The translations under genes and the position numbers were made by a program. Under the pieces are notes generated by a model, which worked only from the letters and a program-made list of their open reading frames with translations, ran no database searches and was not told where the DNA came from. A stretch of DNA of 64,000 nt. Source: Aplysia californica. Taxonomy: Eukaryota; Mollusca; Gastropoda; Aplysiida; Aplysiidae. Positions 1-14,159 of this stretch are shown here, in pieces (positions within the stretch are counted from its first letter, which is position 1; each line of letters opens with the position of its first letter). Where the stretch lies: assembly GCF_000002075.1 (NCBI RefSeq), contig NW_004797469.1, positions 761,093 to 825,092 on the forward strand, written 5' to 3'.

Positions 1-2430
1 ACCCCCTCCTGAAATTCCTCTACCCACAATTACTACCCTGAATTCAAAAAAGTAAAAATGTCTTCTGAAAAGACAACTTGTTGATTTTACCTCTTCAAAT
101 GAAGAAAACTATAATTGCAGCTTTTCTCTTAATGAATTAAAATGCAATATTGCAGAAATATCAAACACAGCTCCAGGCCCTGATCAAATACACAACGAAA
201 TCATCAGACGTCTTCCTGACGAAACACCCCTATTACTCCTTGATATTTACCATGAACTCTGGCATTCTCAACAATTTCCGAACAGTTGGCGTCTTGCCAC
301 TATTATACCAATCCCAAAACCAGGAAAAGATAACTCTAACCCATCAAACTACTGTCCCATAGCCCTTACAAACTGTTTCTGCAAACTTATGGAAAAACTT
401 ATTAACAAACGTCTAATGTGGTTTCTCGAAACCTCAAACTCCTTATCCAATTTCCAATGGGGTTTTCGCAAAAAATCGCTCTACTATTGACCATCTCGTC
501 CGACTTGAAACTTTCATTCGGGAAAGAGCACCTTGTAGCTATTTTTTTAGACTTAGAAAAAGCCTTCGACACCTCATGGAAACACGATATTTTAAAAGAC
601 CTGCGTGGCTTGGGCTTACGCTGAAATCTTCTTGAATTTATGCGAAACTTTTTGAAAGATCGATCATTTCAAGTAAAAGTAGGTTCAACCCTATCAAATT
701 TACACGCCCAAGAAGAAGGCGTCCCCCAGGGAAGCATCTTATCGCCCATTCTTTTCGAAATCAAAATCAATTCCATCACAAAAACCCTTCAAAACAATAT
801 TGACTGCTCGCTTTACGTTGACGACTTCCTGATCTGCTATAAATCCAAATCCAAAATAGATCACATTGAATGTCAGCTTCAGCTTCAACTCCATAAACTG
901 GAAACTTGGGCAAACGAGCACGGGTTCAAATTTTCTACACCAAAAACAAACTGTGTACATTTTTGTCTGTCGCTCTGTCGCACAAGTGTGTGCGACAACG
1001 AGATTTATATTTGTTTGGAGAGAAAATTCCTGTAAAAAAACAAGCTCATTTCCTGGGCGTAATCTTTGACAAGAAACTTTCTTTCCTGCCGCACTTGAAA
1101 GACCTAAAGACGAGGTGTCAGAGCGCTCTCAACGCCTTAAAAGTACTATCCAATCCCGAATGGGGAGGAGATACTGAAATACTTCTTCAACTTTTCCGTT
1201 CCCTTGTCTGTTCCAGGCTGGACTATGCCAGTCCAGTTTACGGATCAGCTAGAAAGTCTTACCTTAAAATTTTAGTCCCTGTTCTGAACCAAGGCCTTCG
1301 CCTTGCCCTAGGGGCTTTCTGTACTTCATCTGTAGAAAGTTTACAGGCAAAGAAACTCTTTACAGACGGATCCAAAAATGACTCCTTAGTAGGAGCTGCT
1401 GCCCTTGCATCGCCACACAGCTTAAGCTTAAGGAAAGTCCACCCAGAAGCCTCAGTCTACACTGCTGAGGCTACAGCTCTTGAAATGGCCCTAAATATAA
1501 TAGATCAATCGACCAAGTCTACTTTCCTAATCCTTTCAGACTCTTGTCTGAAATCTTTAGAGTGCTCTGACACCTCCGACAACAGAATTTTGAAACTTAT
1601 AATTAAACTGCATTTTCTACATCAGTCTGGAAAAACTATTACAATAGCTTGGCTTCCAGGCCATGTAGGCATTGATGGCAATGAAGCCGTTGACCAATTT
1701 GCCAAAGAATCTCTAAAACTACCTGAAAACAAAAGTAGTAAAATCCCTTTCTCTGACATGAAACCGGAAGTAAAAGAACACATCACATCCTCCTGGTCCC
1801 AAATTTGGAATCAACAAATACACAACAAACTCCATTACATTCAATCGAAACTTACGCCCAGGAAACCACTATCTCTCCTTCGAAGAGAAAAGGTAATTTT
1901 TACCAGACTAAAGATAGGACACATGCACATCACGCACAAACATTTGCTTGAAGGAGAAGAAGCTCCTTTTTGCATGGCGTGCAACACAAATTTCACAGTT
2001 CGGCACATCCTAACGGAATGTATCGAATTTAATGATGTTCGTAAGAAATATTTTAAATGTAAAGATATTAAGACCCTTTTTGACATCGTAGACCCTAGAA
2101 AAATTTTAAGTTATGTAAAAGAAATTGGACTATTTAATAGAATATGAAAATATATAGTTATCGTTACCAGTGTATATATACATACACTGAAATTAATATT
2201 GTATATACAAATGTAAATGAGCCTTTTCCATATTTACAAAAAAATTTTATAAATGTTTGTTCGTCTTTTTAGCATAATGAAAATAGTGTGATCGTGTGCG
2301 GTTGCGAGCTCCGAAAGACTCTTACTAAAAACATGTCTGATTTTGTAGCAATGAAACCTGTTGACGCTTAAATGACCAAAATTGTGTCGATAGTGCCGTA
2401 AAACATCTACCCAATCAAATCAAATCTACA
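1..2430 (+). mobile_element. LINE copy 1 (RT plus RNase H), 5' cut by window edge
   Basis: A non-LTR retrotransposon. It enters the window inside the reverse-transcriptase fingers (APGPDQIHNEIIRRLP, then IIPIPKPGK), continues through LEKAFDTSWKHDIL (about 560-600), VPQGSILSP (about 721), the catalytic LYVDDFLIC (about 812), an RNase H domain (FTDGSK at 1360, AEATALEMAL at 1468, LPGHVGIDGNEAVDQFAKES at 1650) and a C-terminal Cys/His segment (CMACNTNF..RHILTEC). The reading frame is broken several times in the RT, while the last 1.2 kb (906-2147) is open. Compared with the related copy at 57.5-60.2 kb, about 360 bp between VESLQA and FTDGSK is missing near 1350. The 3' UTR ends with agtgccgtaaaac and a short (aatca)-type tail near 2400-2430. 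An I-like clade is suggested by RNase H after RT; clade assignment is inference. Confidence 0.9.
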
Positions 2431-4350
2431 CTGATTCTCTTTTCACTTGAGAGCTGTTTAACAGTTATACATTAGTCTTGTAGAACCAGTTTCTTCACTA
2501 TGGATAAATTGTCATCAGTTACCACAAAGGATGGGCACCCTTAACGATCTTCATCATCAGTGACTTGAATCCAGATTTGAATTTTCTTACCCAGTATGTC
2601 ACAGGACATTTGTCACCACGAATTGGAACCATTTCCTGAAAAATGTCCGTATGTGATTTTCCTTGCAAGTGTGAAAACTTGATAACTGAGCGATATTCAA
2701 CAGGCTCTATGGCACAGCTTCAGCAAAGAAAAACAAAAATTTTTATTGCATGGTTTCATTGAACACGCCGACTAGTGCTTGATTATTGTCATATTTTCCC
2801 GAAAATATGCATGGTGTGTTCCAAAGACATTGTCTAAAGGCCGGCAAAACGTCATGACTCTAGCATGATTCCTTCATAACCAGGCCAAAGACTTATTGAA
2901 ACCCCCTCGTATGACTATTTGCATTTCAAATTTGAATGTAAAGGTCATGGTACTGATATGGCTGTCATCCCTGCCATTTGGTCCAAAATTGCTCAAATTT
3001 TTTGGATAGTATGTAGAATTGAATGTTACTTAATATAAATTAGAAATGAAATCAATTCGCTGAATACAATTTTTTCCATCTTTGCCTATGTACAGATGAA
3101 GAAAAAAGTAATTTTTATCTATTTTTAGATACACAGTGAGTAGGTCACATATGCAATTGTTTCAAATCAAAGTCAACTCAATAATCTTTCTATTGATGTA
3201 TATGTGTCACGACGCGTTGGAATCGGGCGCTCATCCATTTGGGGTATATTGAGGTATTGGTATCATCTTAAAGCTTGTTCATTTGTCTTGGTTTCGATGA
3301 AAAAAGTACCCATCTATTTCTAATAGAAGTGGAGATATTTCGGATTGAAAGAGGTGGGGATCACCTGGTTTCAGGGGTAAAATAAGCGAGAAAATGGCGG
3401 CCCAAGTTTGGTGACTTTTAAAGCTGGAAAGTCCATGGAAATTGTAAATTTACATTTTTAGTGCCTTTAATCAACGTTTTTCGGTAAAATTCATGCAGAA
3501 ATTTGCGTTTAAATGGACAAAAAGGGTGTTGAGCCAAAAAACAAAAATTCTATAAAAACTACCAAGCAGAAAGAAAAATGCTGTTTCATCTTGATTTCAT
3601 TATTGTGACGAGCACTTGGTTTCACCACGATGATGCCTCAACATAGCTGCCACTTTTCCGCTAAATAGGGGAAACTCCGCTTCATCTAGCTTTTCCCACT
3701 ACTTTCCTCCTTCCTCCGCTGGACCTCTCTCGTTCGCAAATTGCGATACCTTTTTTTTTTTTTTACAAACGGAAAACCCAGAACAGGGAAAGACAAAAAC
3801 TCGGCTTGCGCATAAAAGCAGAACTGCCTTTTAAAAAATCATGACCCACAATACAAATTTTATTAACATTTACTAGTAACAACACACGAGTACGTTAACA
3901 ATAAAGTTATCGACCAAATATAATATAATACCGCGTGACACAAAATAATGGAACCCTCGGTTTTCGTAATAACTTTTAACTGAAGGTGTAAAATTTGACC
4001 AAATTTAGTACATAGTACATACCGGGTACTTGGTTCATGCAAAGATCTAGAATTGTAGTGAGGTTTAGTCTATAAAAACATTCGAAACAACCTCTAAATG
4101 CAAAATTAGCTTATGCCCCAATAAATTCAGATCTTGTTCTATTTTTCTCTTGAAATTGAAACATTCGATACACCGGTAATCTGTATTTAGATCTAATTTC
4201 AGATATTTTCTTTTTTAAAACCAGTATGGTATTGTTTTAACACAAAGTCAAATCGTAAAATACAGCAAATTTTTTCCCCCATTTAATAGAAATAATAATG
4301 TAGATCATTTCTTTAGCGACCACTCCCGTGTGAACGCAGCTTAAAAGGGA
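2431..4350. other. Stretch without recognised gene
   Basis: No exon, tRNA or repeat could be recognised on either strand. It is AT-rich with a poly-T run near 3750 and probably lies in an intron of KAT5, whose upstream exons are not in the window. Confidence 0.5.
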
Positions 4351-4352
4351 GT

Positions 4353-4808
4353 GTGTATGTACACGGTAACCGGGCACCTAGCCTCAGTGTCTACGTACAC
4401 GGTAACCGGCAACCGGGCACGTAGTCTCAGTGTCACGTACAGGGTAACCGGGCAGTTCAGAACTCCAAGTTCAGTTTTTGTCATCTGGTGTTGCCTCCAA
4501 CCCCAGCCCTCCCCCGACTGTACCTTTTTAAAAAAATCACTAATCCCCCCCTTCCAGACCCGTATAGTTCGCAGCGCACAGACTTATAATGAACTTTGGT
4601 GACCCCAACCTATACTCACAATGTGATGCGAAAGCAGGTTCACTGACCGGTCATGATGGCGAGCCCGACAAGACGCTTGCACATGTTCGGACTTTCTTTT
4701 TTTTTTTCAACAAGTGACAGCGTAGAACAAATGTTGATTTTTTTTCATTCAGGTTACCGTGTACGTAGATACTGAGACTAGGTGCCCGGTTACCGTGTAT
4801 GTAGACAC
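4353..4808. repeat. Foldback/MITE-like element with about 55-bp inverted arms
   Basis: The left arm (about 4353-4408, with a second diverged tandem unit to 4455) carries cacggtaaccgggcaccta and cagtgtctacgtacacgg. The right arm (4752-4808) carries the reverse complement, ggttaccgtgtacgtagat followed by ggtgcccggttaccgtg. The arms are about 90% identical by eye. The roughly 300-bp middle has no coding potential. Its segment around 4625-4670 (aggttcactgaccggtca) recurs inverted near 50560-50620, so the interior is also dispersed. No clean target duplication was found. Confidence 0.7.
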
Positions 4809-4842
4809 ATGCATCTTGTACGAACAATATTCACGCAGGCAG

Positions 4843-4878
<36 letters not shown>
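4843..4878. repeat. (CA)n microsatellite
   Basis: Uninterrupted CA dinucleotides directly right of the foldback element. Open frames across it are poly-Thr-His artefacts. Confidence 0.95.
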
Positions 4879-4879
<1 letters not shown>

Positions 4880-4880
<1 letters not shown>

Positions 4881-5783
4881 ACACCTTATACGCGCACACA
4901 CACCTACTTTCTTTTCTCACGCGCACGCTTACACTTATACACATTAGATCTCTATGTCTCAGTTTGTGTTGTACATGATGTATTCTGGCCTGAATTTCCG
5001 TTTAGATCTCTAAAGCAGAGCTTTTAGAGTACGCCCAGTAGACAAGATGAAACCATGATTTACGTAGGCATATCGGCTCTGTATTCGCACCATTTTGTTT
5101 TTAAAATTCTGTTAAAATTAAAGCGTTGATGTATTTTTGCCTAAAATTGCAAGAAATTGCTAAAAATTGCAGCCGCAAGACCGGGATTTCCTGGAGGGCC
5201 AGACAAGTTTAAAGGGAAAGAAATCTTTTTATAAAACACTAGCTGGCAACAAACACTGGATTTTTAATCACCAAACTGGGTCCATTTCTTATTAGTCAAC
5301 TTAATGTCTTGGGGTTGGGTTTTTTTGGGGGTTGTTTTTTTTTAATTTTACATTTAAATTCAGTATGGTTAACAAATATGACACTTTTCCCTTCCAAAAA
5401 CATAGATGTTCCAATATATTGCCTCTGGATCTCACTGGTTTTACTCCGGCCTTCGGAGAGCGCACGTACGCCTTAGCGTGAATTTCCTCCTTTTTGGAAA
5501 TTCCTGAGTGGCAGCTATGATATAACTGATTGTATTGACCTTCACATGAATTTATAGGATTTTTTTTCTACATCCACCCTCTTTATCTTAAAAAAAAAAC
5601 TGGGCAAAGCCCAAGAACGATTAAGAGTTAAGGTCATGAAAGAAAGTTTCATTTTGTTTAGAACCATGGTTATGCCTTCTAATACATGGAAAAAGCAATG
5701 ACTGATGAGTCTGATGTACACCTTTTCCATTATGCAAGGATATCCTAATTATAGGCCTAAAATCAATAATAATTGGAAGTGGT
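4880..5783. other. Stretch without recognised gene
   Basis: Nothing recognisable beyond homopolymer runs. Presumed intron or spacer upstream of the KAT5 exons. Confidence 0.4.
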
Positions 5784-5792
5784 GATTCAAGG

Positions 5793-6296
5793 GGTTTTTT
5801 TGGTAAGTGTTTTACGGCGCTCGCAACTGCATAAGGTCATATGGGGCCGCGGGACACATTAAACATTTTTAGTTGGTAGGAAGTTTGAATTTTGCCAAGG
5901 TGGCGGCCGAAGCCTACTCTTATCGATTTTAGACCACCAAGGGATCTTTAACGTGCGCAACTTGCACCCGGGACTTCCAAGCTTTTTCACCCTTGTCCGA
6001 GAAGGCTAGGTGTAGATCTTTCCCACCAGAAGATCAGGGCTGTGGCTGAAAGACAGCAGTAAGAAGGAGCCAAAGAGTAGCAGTAGAAAAGCTGCAGAAA
6101 GAGTCAGAAGCCCAGAGGAGGGGGGGGGGGCAGAAAGTGGAGACGAAAGCAGACGACAGAACATTGCTAGAGAGCGGGAAAGAAGGTGAAAGAAGACAAT
6201 TTTAGAGAAGAAAATTTTTCGGTCGCTACCCAGATTCAAACCCGGGACCTTTGAATGGGTGGCAAACATCTTAACCTCTAGGCCACGAGAGCCCCC
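5793..6296 (-). mobile_element. SINE-1 copy A (500-bp tRNA-derived SINE)
   Basis: Full-length SINE on the minus strand. On its own strand it begins gggggctctcgtggcctag, a tRNA-like head with A box (tggcctagaggttaa) and B box (gggtttgaatc), followed by a body of about 350 bp and the 3' tail cgctcgcaactgcataagg / gtaaaacacttac read in reverse at 5803-5850. A 9-bp target duplication gattcaagg flanks it at 5784-5792 and 6297-6305. A shadow ORF of about 87 codons inside it is not a gene. Confidence 0.92.
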
Positions 6297-6382
6297 GATT
6301 CAAGGTTGTGACATTCGACATTCAAACTTGAAAATGGAGAAAAATTAGGGTACATGCTGGGTGACTATTGTCGAGATTAATA

Positions 6383-6545
6383 CAGTGGAGTCCACTTATA
6401 ACGGGTCCTAAAATAACGAGAAGTCTGTTATAAAGATACTATTCTAAAACCCCTGTGTTTTTTTCTCTTCTTTATCTTTGTAAATACAATACTGCTATAG
6501 CGCAATCAGACAAACACGCAAGTCGGTTATAGCGGAATATTGCTG
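6383..6545 (+). mobile_element. Pogo/Tigger-like MITE end, partial
   Basis: A TA followed by cagtggagtccacttataac, the kind of terminus seen on pogo-like mariner MITEs. The interior repeats the ttata-acgag / ggttatagcgg theme up to about 6545. The opposite end was not found, so it is probably truncated. Confidence 0.4.
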
Positions 6546-7217
<672 letters not shown>

Positions 7218-7327
7218 TAAGTTTCTAAAAAACTGTGGGGTGACAAATATAGCCTGTTGTTCTCTGTAGCCTACATGTGACTGTATTGCCTTATGTGTGT
7301 GTTGTATGTTGTTGTTGTCCAACTCTA

Positions 7328-7851
7328 AGGGTCCCTTTACACATACAGTTCATTCATCGACAATTTGACAGTTACACCGACAGACACTAGATCTGGGTCA
7401 TCGTTGAACTGAAAGTTTGTCAACGAGAGAAGTTCCATTTAGACCTACAAAAGTTTTTTCATCCTTAAAGTGTCAGTCCTTGACAAAACACAGCAAAAAA
7501 AAATTAACTTGGTAATCCTGCATTAAATTGTGTTCCCTGCAGGATTTTGACTAATTTTGGGTCGCAGATCACGAAAATCTTTTTTGAAATTTTTTTTATT
7601 TAACCTATATTTAGGAAAATTTTGGAATGCATTTTCAACTCTGCCTGGGGCAACATCAAAGAAGCTGTTCCCTCATCGTCTGACCTTCAGTTTGCCGGCC
7701 GGAAAATATCTGGTGTACTGAGAACCCTTTGTTTTCGAGAGGATTTCTCATTTCCACGCTCAGTTTTACTGGGAAGTTGACAGGATGCGTGCCATTCTTT
7801 CGATATCCTACAGTTTGTCTGTCAATGAACTGTACGTGTAAATGGGGCTTT
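7328..7851. mobile_element. MITE in KAT5 intron
   Basis: Imperfect terminal inverted repeats: aagggtccctttacacatac at about 7328 against the reverse complement of gtacgtgtaaatggggcttt at about 7832-7851, both continuing into acagttcatt. The size (about 520 bp) and end type suggest a hAT-like MITE. The target duplication is not clear. The ORF starting at 7729 overlaps its right end and shows no protein signature. Confidence 0.5.
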
Positions 7852-7920
7852 GTTGTGTATGTGCGTGAAACCTGGTTTTCAGAAATGAAAAAACGTAAAA
7901 CCTCATTTGTGTTCTCTCTT

Positions 7921-8012
7921 TTGTTGTCGTCCCCCTCCCCCCCCTCCCTTATTTTTGCTTTCTCCCTCTCTCTTTCTCTCTCTCTTTTTTTTTTTGGGGG
8001 GGGGGGGTTGTT
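7921..8012. repeat. Low-complexity pyrimidine tract ending in T and G runs
   Basis: C-rich, then (CT)n, then a T run followed directly by a long G run. Simple sequence in the KAT5 intron. Confidence 0.9.
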
Positions 8013-8347
8013 TTCCTGCTGTTTGTCAATGGCACAGACATTTTGTCTAGGTTCGTTATCAGTGCTGAGAATTGTCTGCCTAAAGGAGGAATTCCGCTCA
8101 TTGCAACTCCGCGTCCGCTCATTGGAACGCCTCTTCCACCTTTTTTGCGAGTTTCGTTGTATAATAGTATTGTAGTAAGAATTTAAAAAACCAAAATTGA
8201 ATCGAAGACGATAACAATTTTAGAAGTTTTTTAACTGCTTGTGGACGAAACGGAGGTGCGTGCGCATCCGTGTGTCGGCTGATACCATTCAATCGAGTAC
8301 TTTTTATTCTTCTTCATTACTGGTAGAATCGCATTCTGTTGTGACAA

Positions 8348-9215
8348 TTGAGTACCGGTAGTTACGTGGAGAACTGTGGTGACTTTGGCTCACGCATATC
8401 ACAACCCTGTAGCCTTTTTTTTCTCTGTCTTGTCTGCTTGTTCTTCATCATGGTGAAGCGCACTGTTGATATTCTTTCGAGAAGAGATAAATTTGATGAT
8501 GGTGATGCCAGTAACCCATGGTGTTGGGAATGGTGCGATAAAAGTGTTAACGGCCGGCGCCTTGGTGAGTTCATTAGAAAACTGAACAAGAAGGGGCATG
8601 CGTGGTGTGCTCTATGGTGAGAAGGAAGTGAGATGTGGTGGCCAAGGATACGCCGCACTGTCAGCACACGTAGACAGGTGAAAAGATAGCTTCAACAAGG
8701 ATTGATGCATGGTGGGGACAGGTGTGTACATCTACGTATCCGCTGCTGACAGGCATTGCTAGAACAGTTTATTCCTGCTTCCATGGTGCCCTTGTGGAGT
8801 CAACATTCAGTGTAGTGGGCAACATTATCACAAAATACAAAACAAATCAGACATACATACCCTTCATATCAAACAATCAAACACCACTTACAAGCACACA
8901 ACTCCACATCACACTTGTTTTATGCAAAGACCAACCCAAAAAAGGACCCTGTCAATCATTTACTGACCAGGAACATTAGAAATGCAGTTAAGATGTACAG
9001 AGAACAAAAGCAGTCAACAACAGTGACAAAACTACCAACAAAGAAAACTGAAATGAACTCTCTGCAACAGGGACCTGTTTCTTCTACAAAATTGAAACCT
9101 GTTTCTTCACTAACAGTAAAGAAAGGAGAAAAACGAGCTGCATCTGACAAAGAGCTAGCCAGCCAGCATCTAAAAGAACAAAAAATGTATCTCCATCTGG
9201 AAAAAAAAAAGTAAT
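8348..9215 (+). pseudogene. hAT-family transposase remnant (BED-like finger plus dimerisation end)
   Basis: Two fragments of a hAT-like transposase lie next to each other. 8450-8680 encodes KRTVDILSRRDKFDDGD followed by a BED-type finger (WCALxCEKEVRCGGQGYAAL..H; one frame change near 8615). 8722-8850 encodes CFHGALVESTFSVVGNII, typical of the hAT C-terminal dimerisation region. After another frame change, 8915-9214 gives DPVNHLLTRNIRNAVKMYRE and a Lys/Ser-rich tail. The DDE-bearing core between finger and dimerisation end is absent, so this is a deletion derivative or processed fossil in the KAT5 intron. It is not an active gene, and no terminal repeats were found. Confidence 0.65.
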
Positions 9216-9399
9216 GATGCTTCAGCCAGCTCCTTAACAAAGCAAAAATGTATCTCTTGTTGCAAATACTCAAACTAATGGTGCTCCATCCAGCCAGATA
9301 GAAGAACATCACACTATCATACTGCGTCTGCTTCAGAAGAAATGGACAGCCAGCCAGCAGCCAAAAATGCACCTGCAAAGAAACAAAAGTCTTATTGCA

Positions 9400-11342
<1,943 letters not shown>

Positions 11343-11911
11343 TTATGCAGGCTACTTTGTGGCAAGGTACTGAATGGAGTGGCAAGGGGAGAATACAAGC
11401 ATATCTGTGGTATCTGAATTATTTCATGTTTTATGCATGTTTATGTAAGAACATGTTGCTTAGTAGCTGTAAGTTGTAGAGGCCTCATTTTTGGCTATGA
11501 CTGTATTAATATGTGTTGTCAAGTTTGTGTGGAAAATCTGCATGGTCTCCTTCAGTCTACCGCATATGTAGTACAAGAATTGACATTTATCTTTCTCATT
11601 GTTAAGTTAAGTCTATTGTACTGAGTTATACATGGGGGGGGGGAGGTCAGATGATACTCCAATGTGAAATGCTTTTTTATTCCTAGGTAATTGAAGAACT
11701 TTGGGCACAAAGTAATTTAGTGACTAAGATAGCTCCTAACCATTATTTCACATGAAGCTGGCAAAGGGTTGAGCTGTGTGTGCTTAGTTAGAGGTGACTG
11801 TGGTTTCAGATTTGTCCTCAGAGTAAACCGTATTCTCATCTAGCCCTATACAACACTGGCGATAAATGTTTTGTCAACGCTTAGTAAAAATGGCGTATTA
11901 CAGCAAACCTA

Positions 11912-12299
11912 CTCCCCCCGGGGCAGTGCCACTGACTGAAGTGTCTTTAGGCCATTCCCAAAGGGGGACATTTCTTGTTCAAGCATAGTAGAATTGTAAA
12001 TGGGCTGAATCATGTCACGCTCATAACTGTGCCTGATCTACAACATGGAACTGCTGTTTTTTCTTTCCTGATCCTTACTATTGTCATTTTCCTCTACTTC
12101 TTTTGTATGTTTGTCACTCTCTTGTGACTACTATTTGTGATAGTCGAAGCAGACCTTGTGCTGTTGAAGCTAGAGAGGTGAGCAGAATAAGTCTGATTCC
12201 CTGTAAAGACTTCTCTGTTGACACCCACCCCTTGGCGCTCATATGACCTTATGCAGTTGCGAGCGCTGTAAAACCCTCTACTAAAAAAAAATTTTTTTT
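11912..12299 (+). mobile_element. SINE-2 copy 1 (about 390 bp)
   Basis: Begins ccccccggggcagtgccact, contains aggccattcccaaaggggg and ends ggcgctcatatgacc / gcgagcgctgtaaaac with an A-rich tail. It is about 95% identical by eye to 52169-52553 over its full length. Its last 55 bp match the tails of SINE-1 and SINE-3. No tRNA A/B boxes were found in the head. It lies in the KAT5 3' UTR. Confidence 0.85.
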
Positions 12300-13461
12300 A
12301 ACGATGGTATTGTAAGAGAAACATAGTTACATCAAGTAAGGCCTGACTACAAGCTTGAAGTGCGAAGGGAATTTTTTTTCATGCAGGGTTCTTGATTCCC
12401 TTTCTGGTTATTCATTGCACGTGGCTGAATTTTTATGCATGATTTTTTTGTTTGTAAAGTTGGTTCCCCCCACTCCCATGAATACATTGGGCAGAAGTCA
12501 TGAGTGTGTGGTTTTGGTGTGTGTGTGACGCACGCACGTTTTTATGTCACCCTGCTATTCCCTGGGCACGACTGAACTGTAGAGGTGTGGGTTTGGCGAG
12601 TGTGTGTTTTATGTGATGCACTCTGCAAAAATTGGAAATGTGTCTGCAAAAAACATGGATCATCTTAGAGTTCACAACATCTTATGTCTATTCTACTGAA
12701 GTCAAAAACTGAAATAACGTTTATAAATATTTTGTTATTTATTTCTGACACTTTTTAAAAATTTCAAGCAAAATGCACATTTTCATCTAAAATCTAGTCA
12801 TAATTAAACTTAATTTTGATCGCCAAGACTTAAAAATAAACTAACGGGTTTTTTTTGGTATAAATTTTTGTTCTCTTTTTTGTTGGTTCTCAGTGCTCAC
12901 AATTTGGAAGATTTTGTTCGGTCTTTTAAGTACTCTCTAAAACTTGATGTGCTAGAGGTTAAAGTACGATTCAAGACTGATTTTAAGACAAACAGTTTTA
13001 TAAACAAGTTGAAAATTTGAACCCCTTTTTGTCAGTTGATAGTTATTTCAACATTTTAAATTTCTTTTCACTCTGTTCTAGATCAGATATCTTGGAAATT
13101 TAAACTGCAGAATGCTCAACAGTCCTTGCAATTAGACTAGTAAAGAGTCAAATGTGGAGATGATGGCATGGCACATTTCTAATTCTTGCGGATTGTGTCA
13201 CATATATAATCATGTCTATCATCTATTCATTACTGCAACATGAGTGGGTGTGCTTAGGGTGTGTGTGTTTTATCGTACCTCGCTGTGTGATGAGTCATGG
13301 CTATGTGACAATTGTTAAACTAAGGTTCATAGTTTCCAGCTTGATATTTTTAGGATTGATTGAATCTGTGTATTTGATTAGAAAATGATACTTATGGTTT
13401 TTTTATGCTTTGAAATGCATAGTCATGTACATTGATAATAACTTATTAGTTTCATTTTGTA

Positions 13462-13467
13462 AATAAA
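13462..13467 (+). terminator. Polyadenylation signal, probable KAT5
   Basis: aataaa in gtaaataaagaatctg, the first canonical signal in a suitable position downstream of the KAT5 stop. Confidence 0.5.
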
Positions 13468-13734
13468 GAATCTGAAATGAAATGTCAGCTGCAAGTGTTG
13501 GTGGTGTTATCTTTTTCCAGGGTGATAGTATGGGCATCTGTACTGTCAGTGGTCGGTGTGATATCTTTGTGAGTCATTCCGATTTGCTGATCTTAGAAAA
13601 TGACGCTTGAACTACTTTTTTTTAGACTCTATGGCACGAATTATAAAGACTGCGATATGTGGTGCTTAGGCTAGCATCTGTGCTTGGCCATACATAATGA
13701 TAGCCCGGGGCACACAAGCAATCTAAGTCGGGAG

Positions 13735-14157
13735 ACACTTTTTACTATAACCTCAGAAAAAAGTAACTGTCCATAGATTTCTGGCCTAGTTTTGAGGACA
13801 ATCGTGCTACATTAATAATCCTGAAAATTATTTTAGCTTATTCAAAGATGAAACGGTATGTAAGAGTAAGACTAGTTTTTGAACGAAACGGCAATTTATA
13901 CCCAAACAACTCACGACAAGAAGACCACCTCCCAAAAAACGCAAAAAACATGTTTTGAGGAAAATTTCATGTATTGCTTTAGAGCGTGATTTCAATAATG
14001 AGTATGCCCGCCTTGTGCAGCAATAATAACCAGGCATCTTCGTCTCACTGAGCTAATTATTTGTTGAATCTTGATTTGAGGCATGTCGGTCCACTCCTCC
14101 TGCAAAGCTTGTTCCAATTCATGAAGATTTCTTGGGTGTACTGGCCTTTTAGTCTTC
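13735..14157 (-). pseudogene. Tc1-like transposase C-terminus
   Basis: On the minus strand 14157-13992 encodes PVHPRNLHELEQALQEEWTD, MPQIKIQQIISSVRRRCLV and AAQGGHTHY before a stop. This is the C-terminus of Tc1 transposases (LEEW..IP, R.MRRRC, GGHTRY). The rest of the transposase is missing; LINE copy 2 abuts at 14160. Sequence down to about 13735 is probably the element's non-coding end. Inactive fragment. Confidence 0.75.
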
Positions 14158-14159
14158 AA

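Larger units (their letters stand above)
11343..13480 (+). other. KAT5: KAT5 3' UTR
   Basis: About 2.1 kb from the stop codon to the first good polyadenylation signal, aataaa at 13462-13467. A SINE-2 copy sits inside it (11912-12299). UTR extent is inferred only from the signal. Confidence 0.5.

Noticed and set aside
5793-6296. tRNA gene in the SINE-1 heads (also at 24.8, 43.1 and 59.0 kb)
   Set aside because: A and B boxes are present, but the acceptor stem does not close and each is followed by the SINE body. These are SINE promoters, not tRNA genes.
8362-8667. Minus-strand ORFs of 101 and 66 codons
   Set aside because: They are antisense shadows of the BED-finger fragment on the plus strand.
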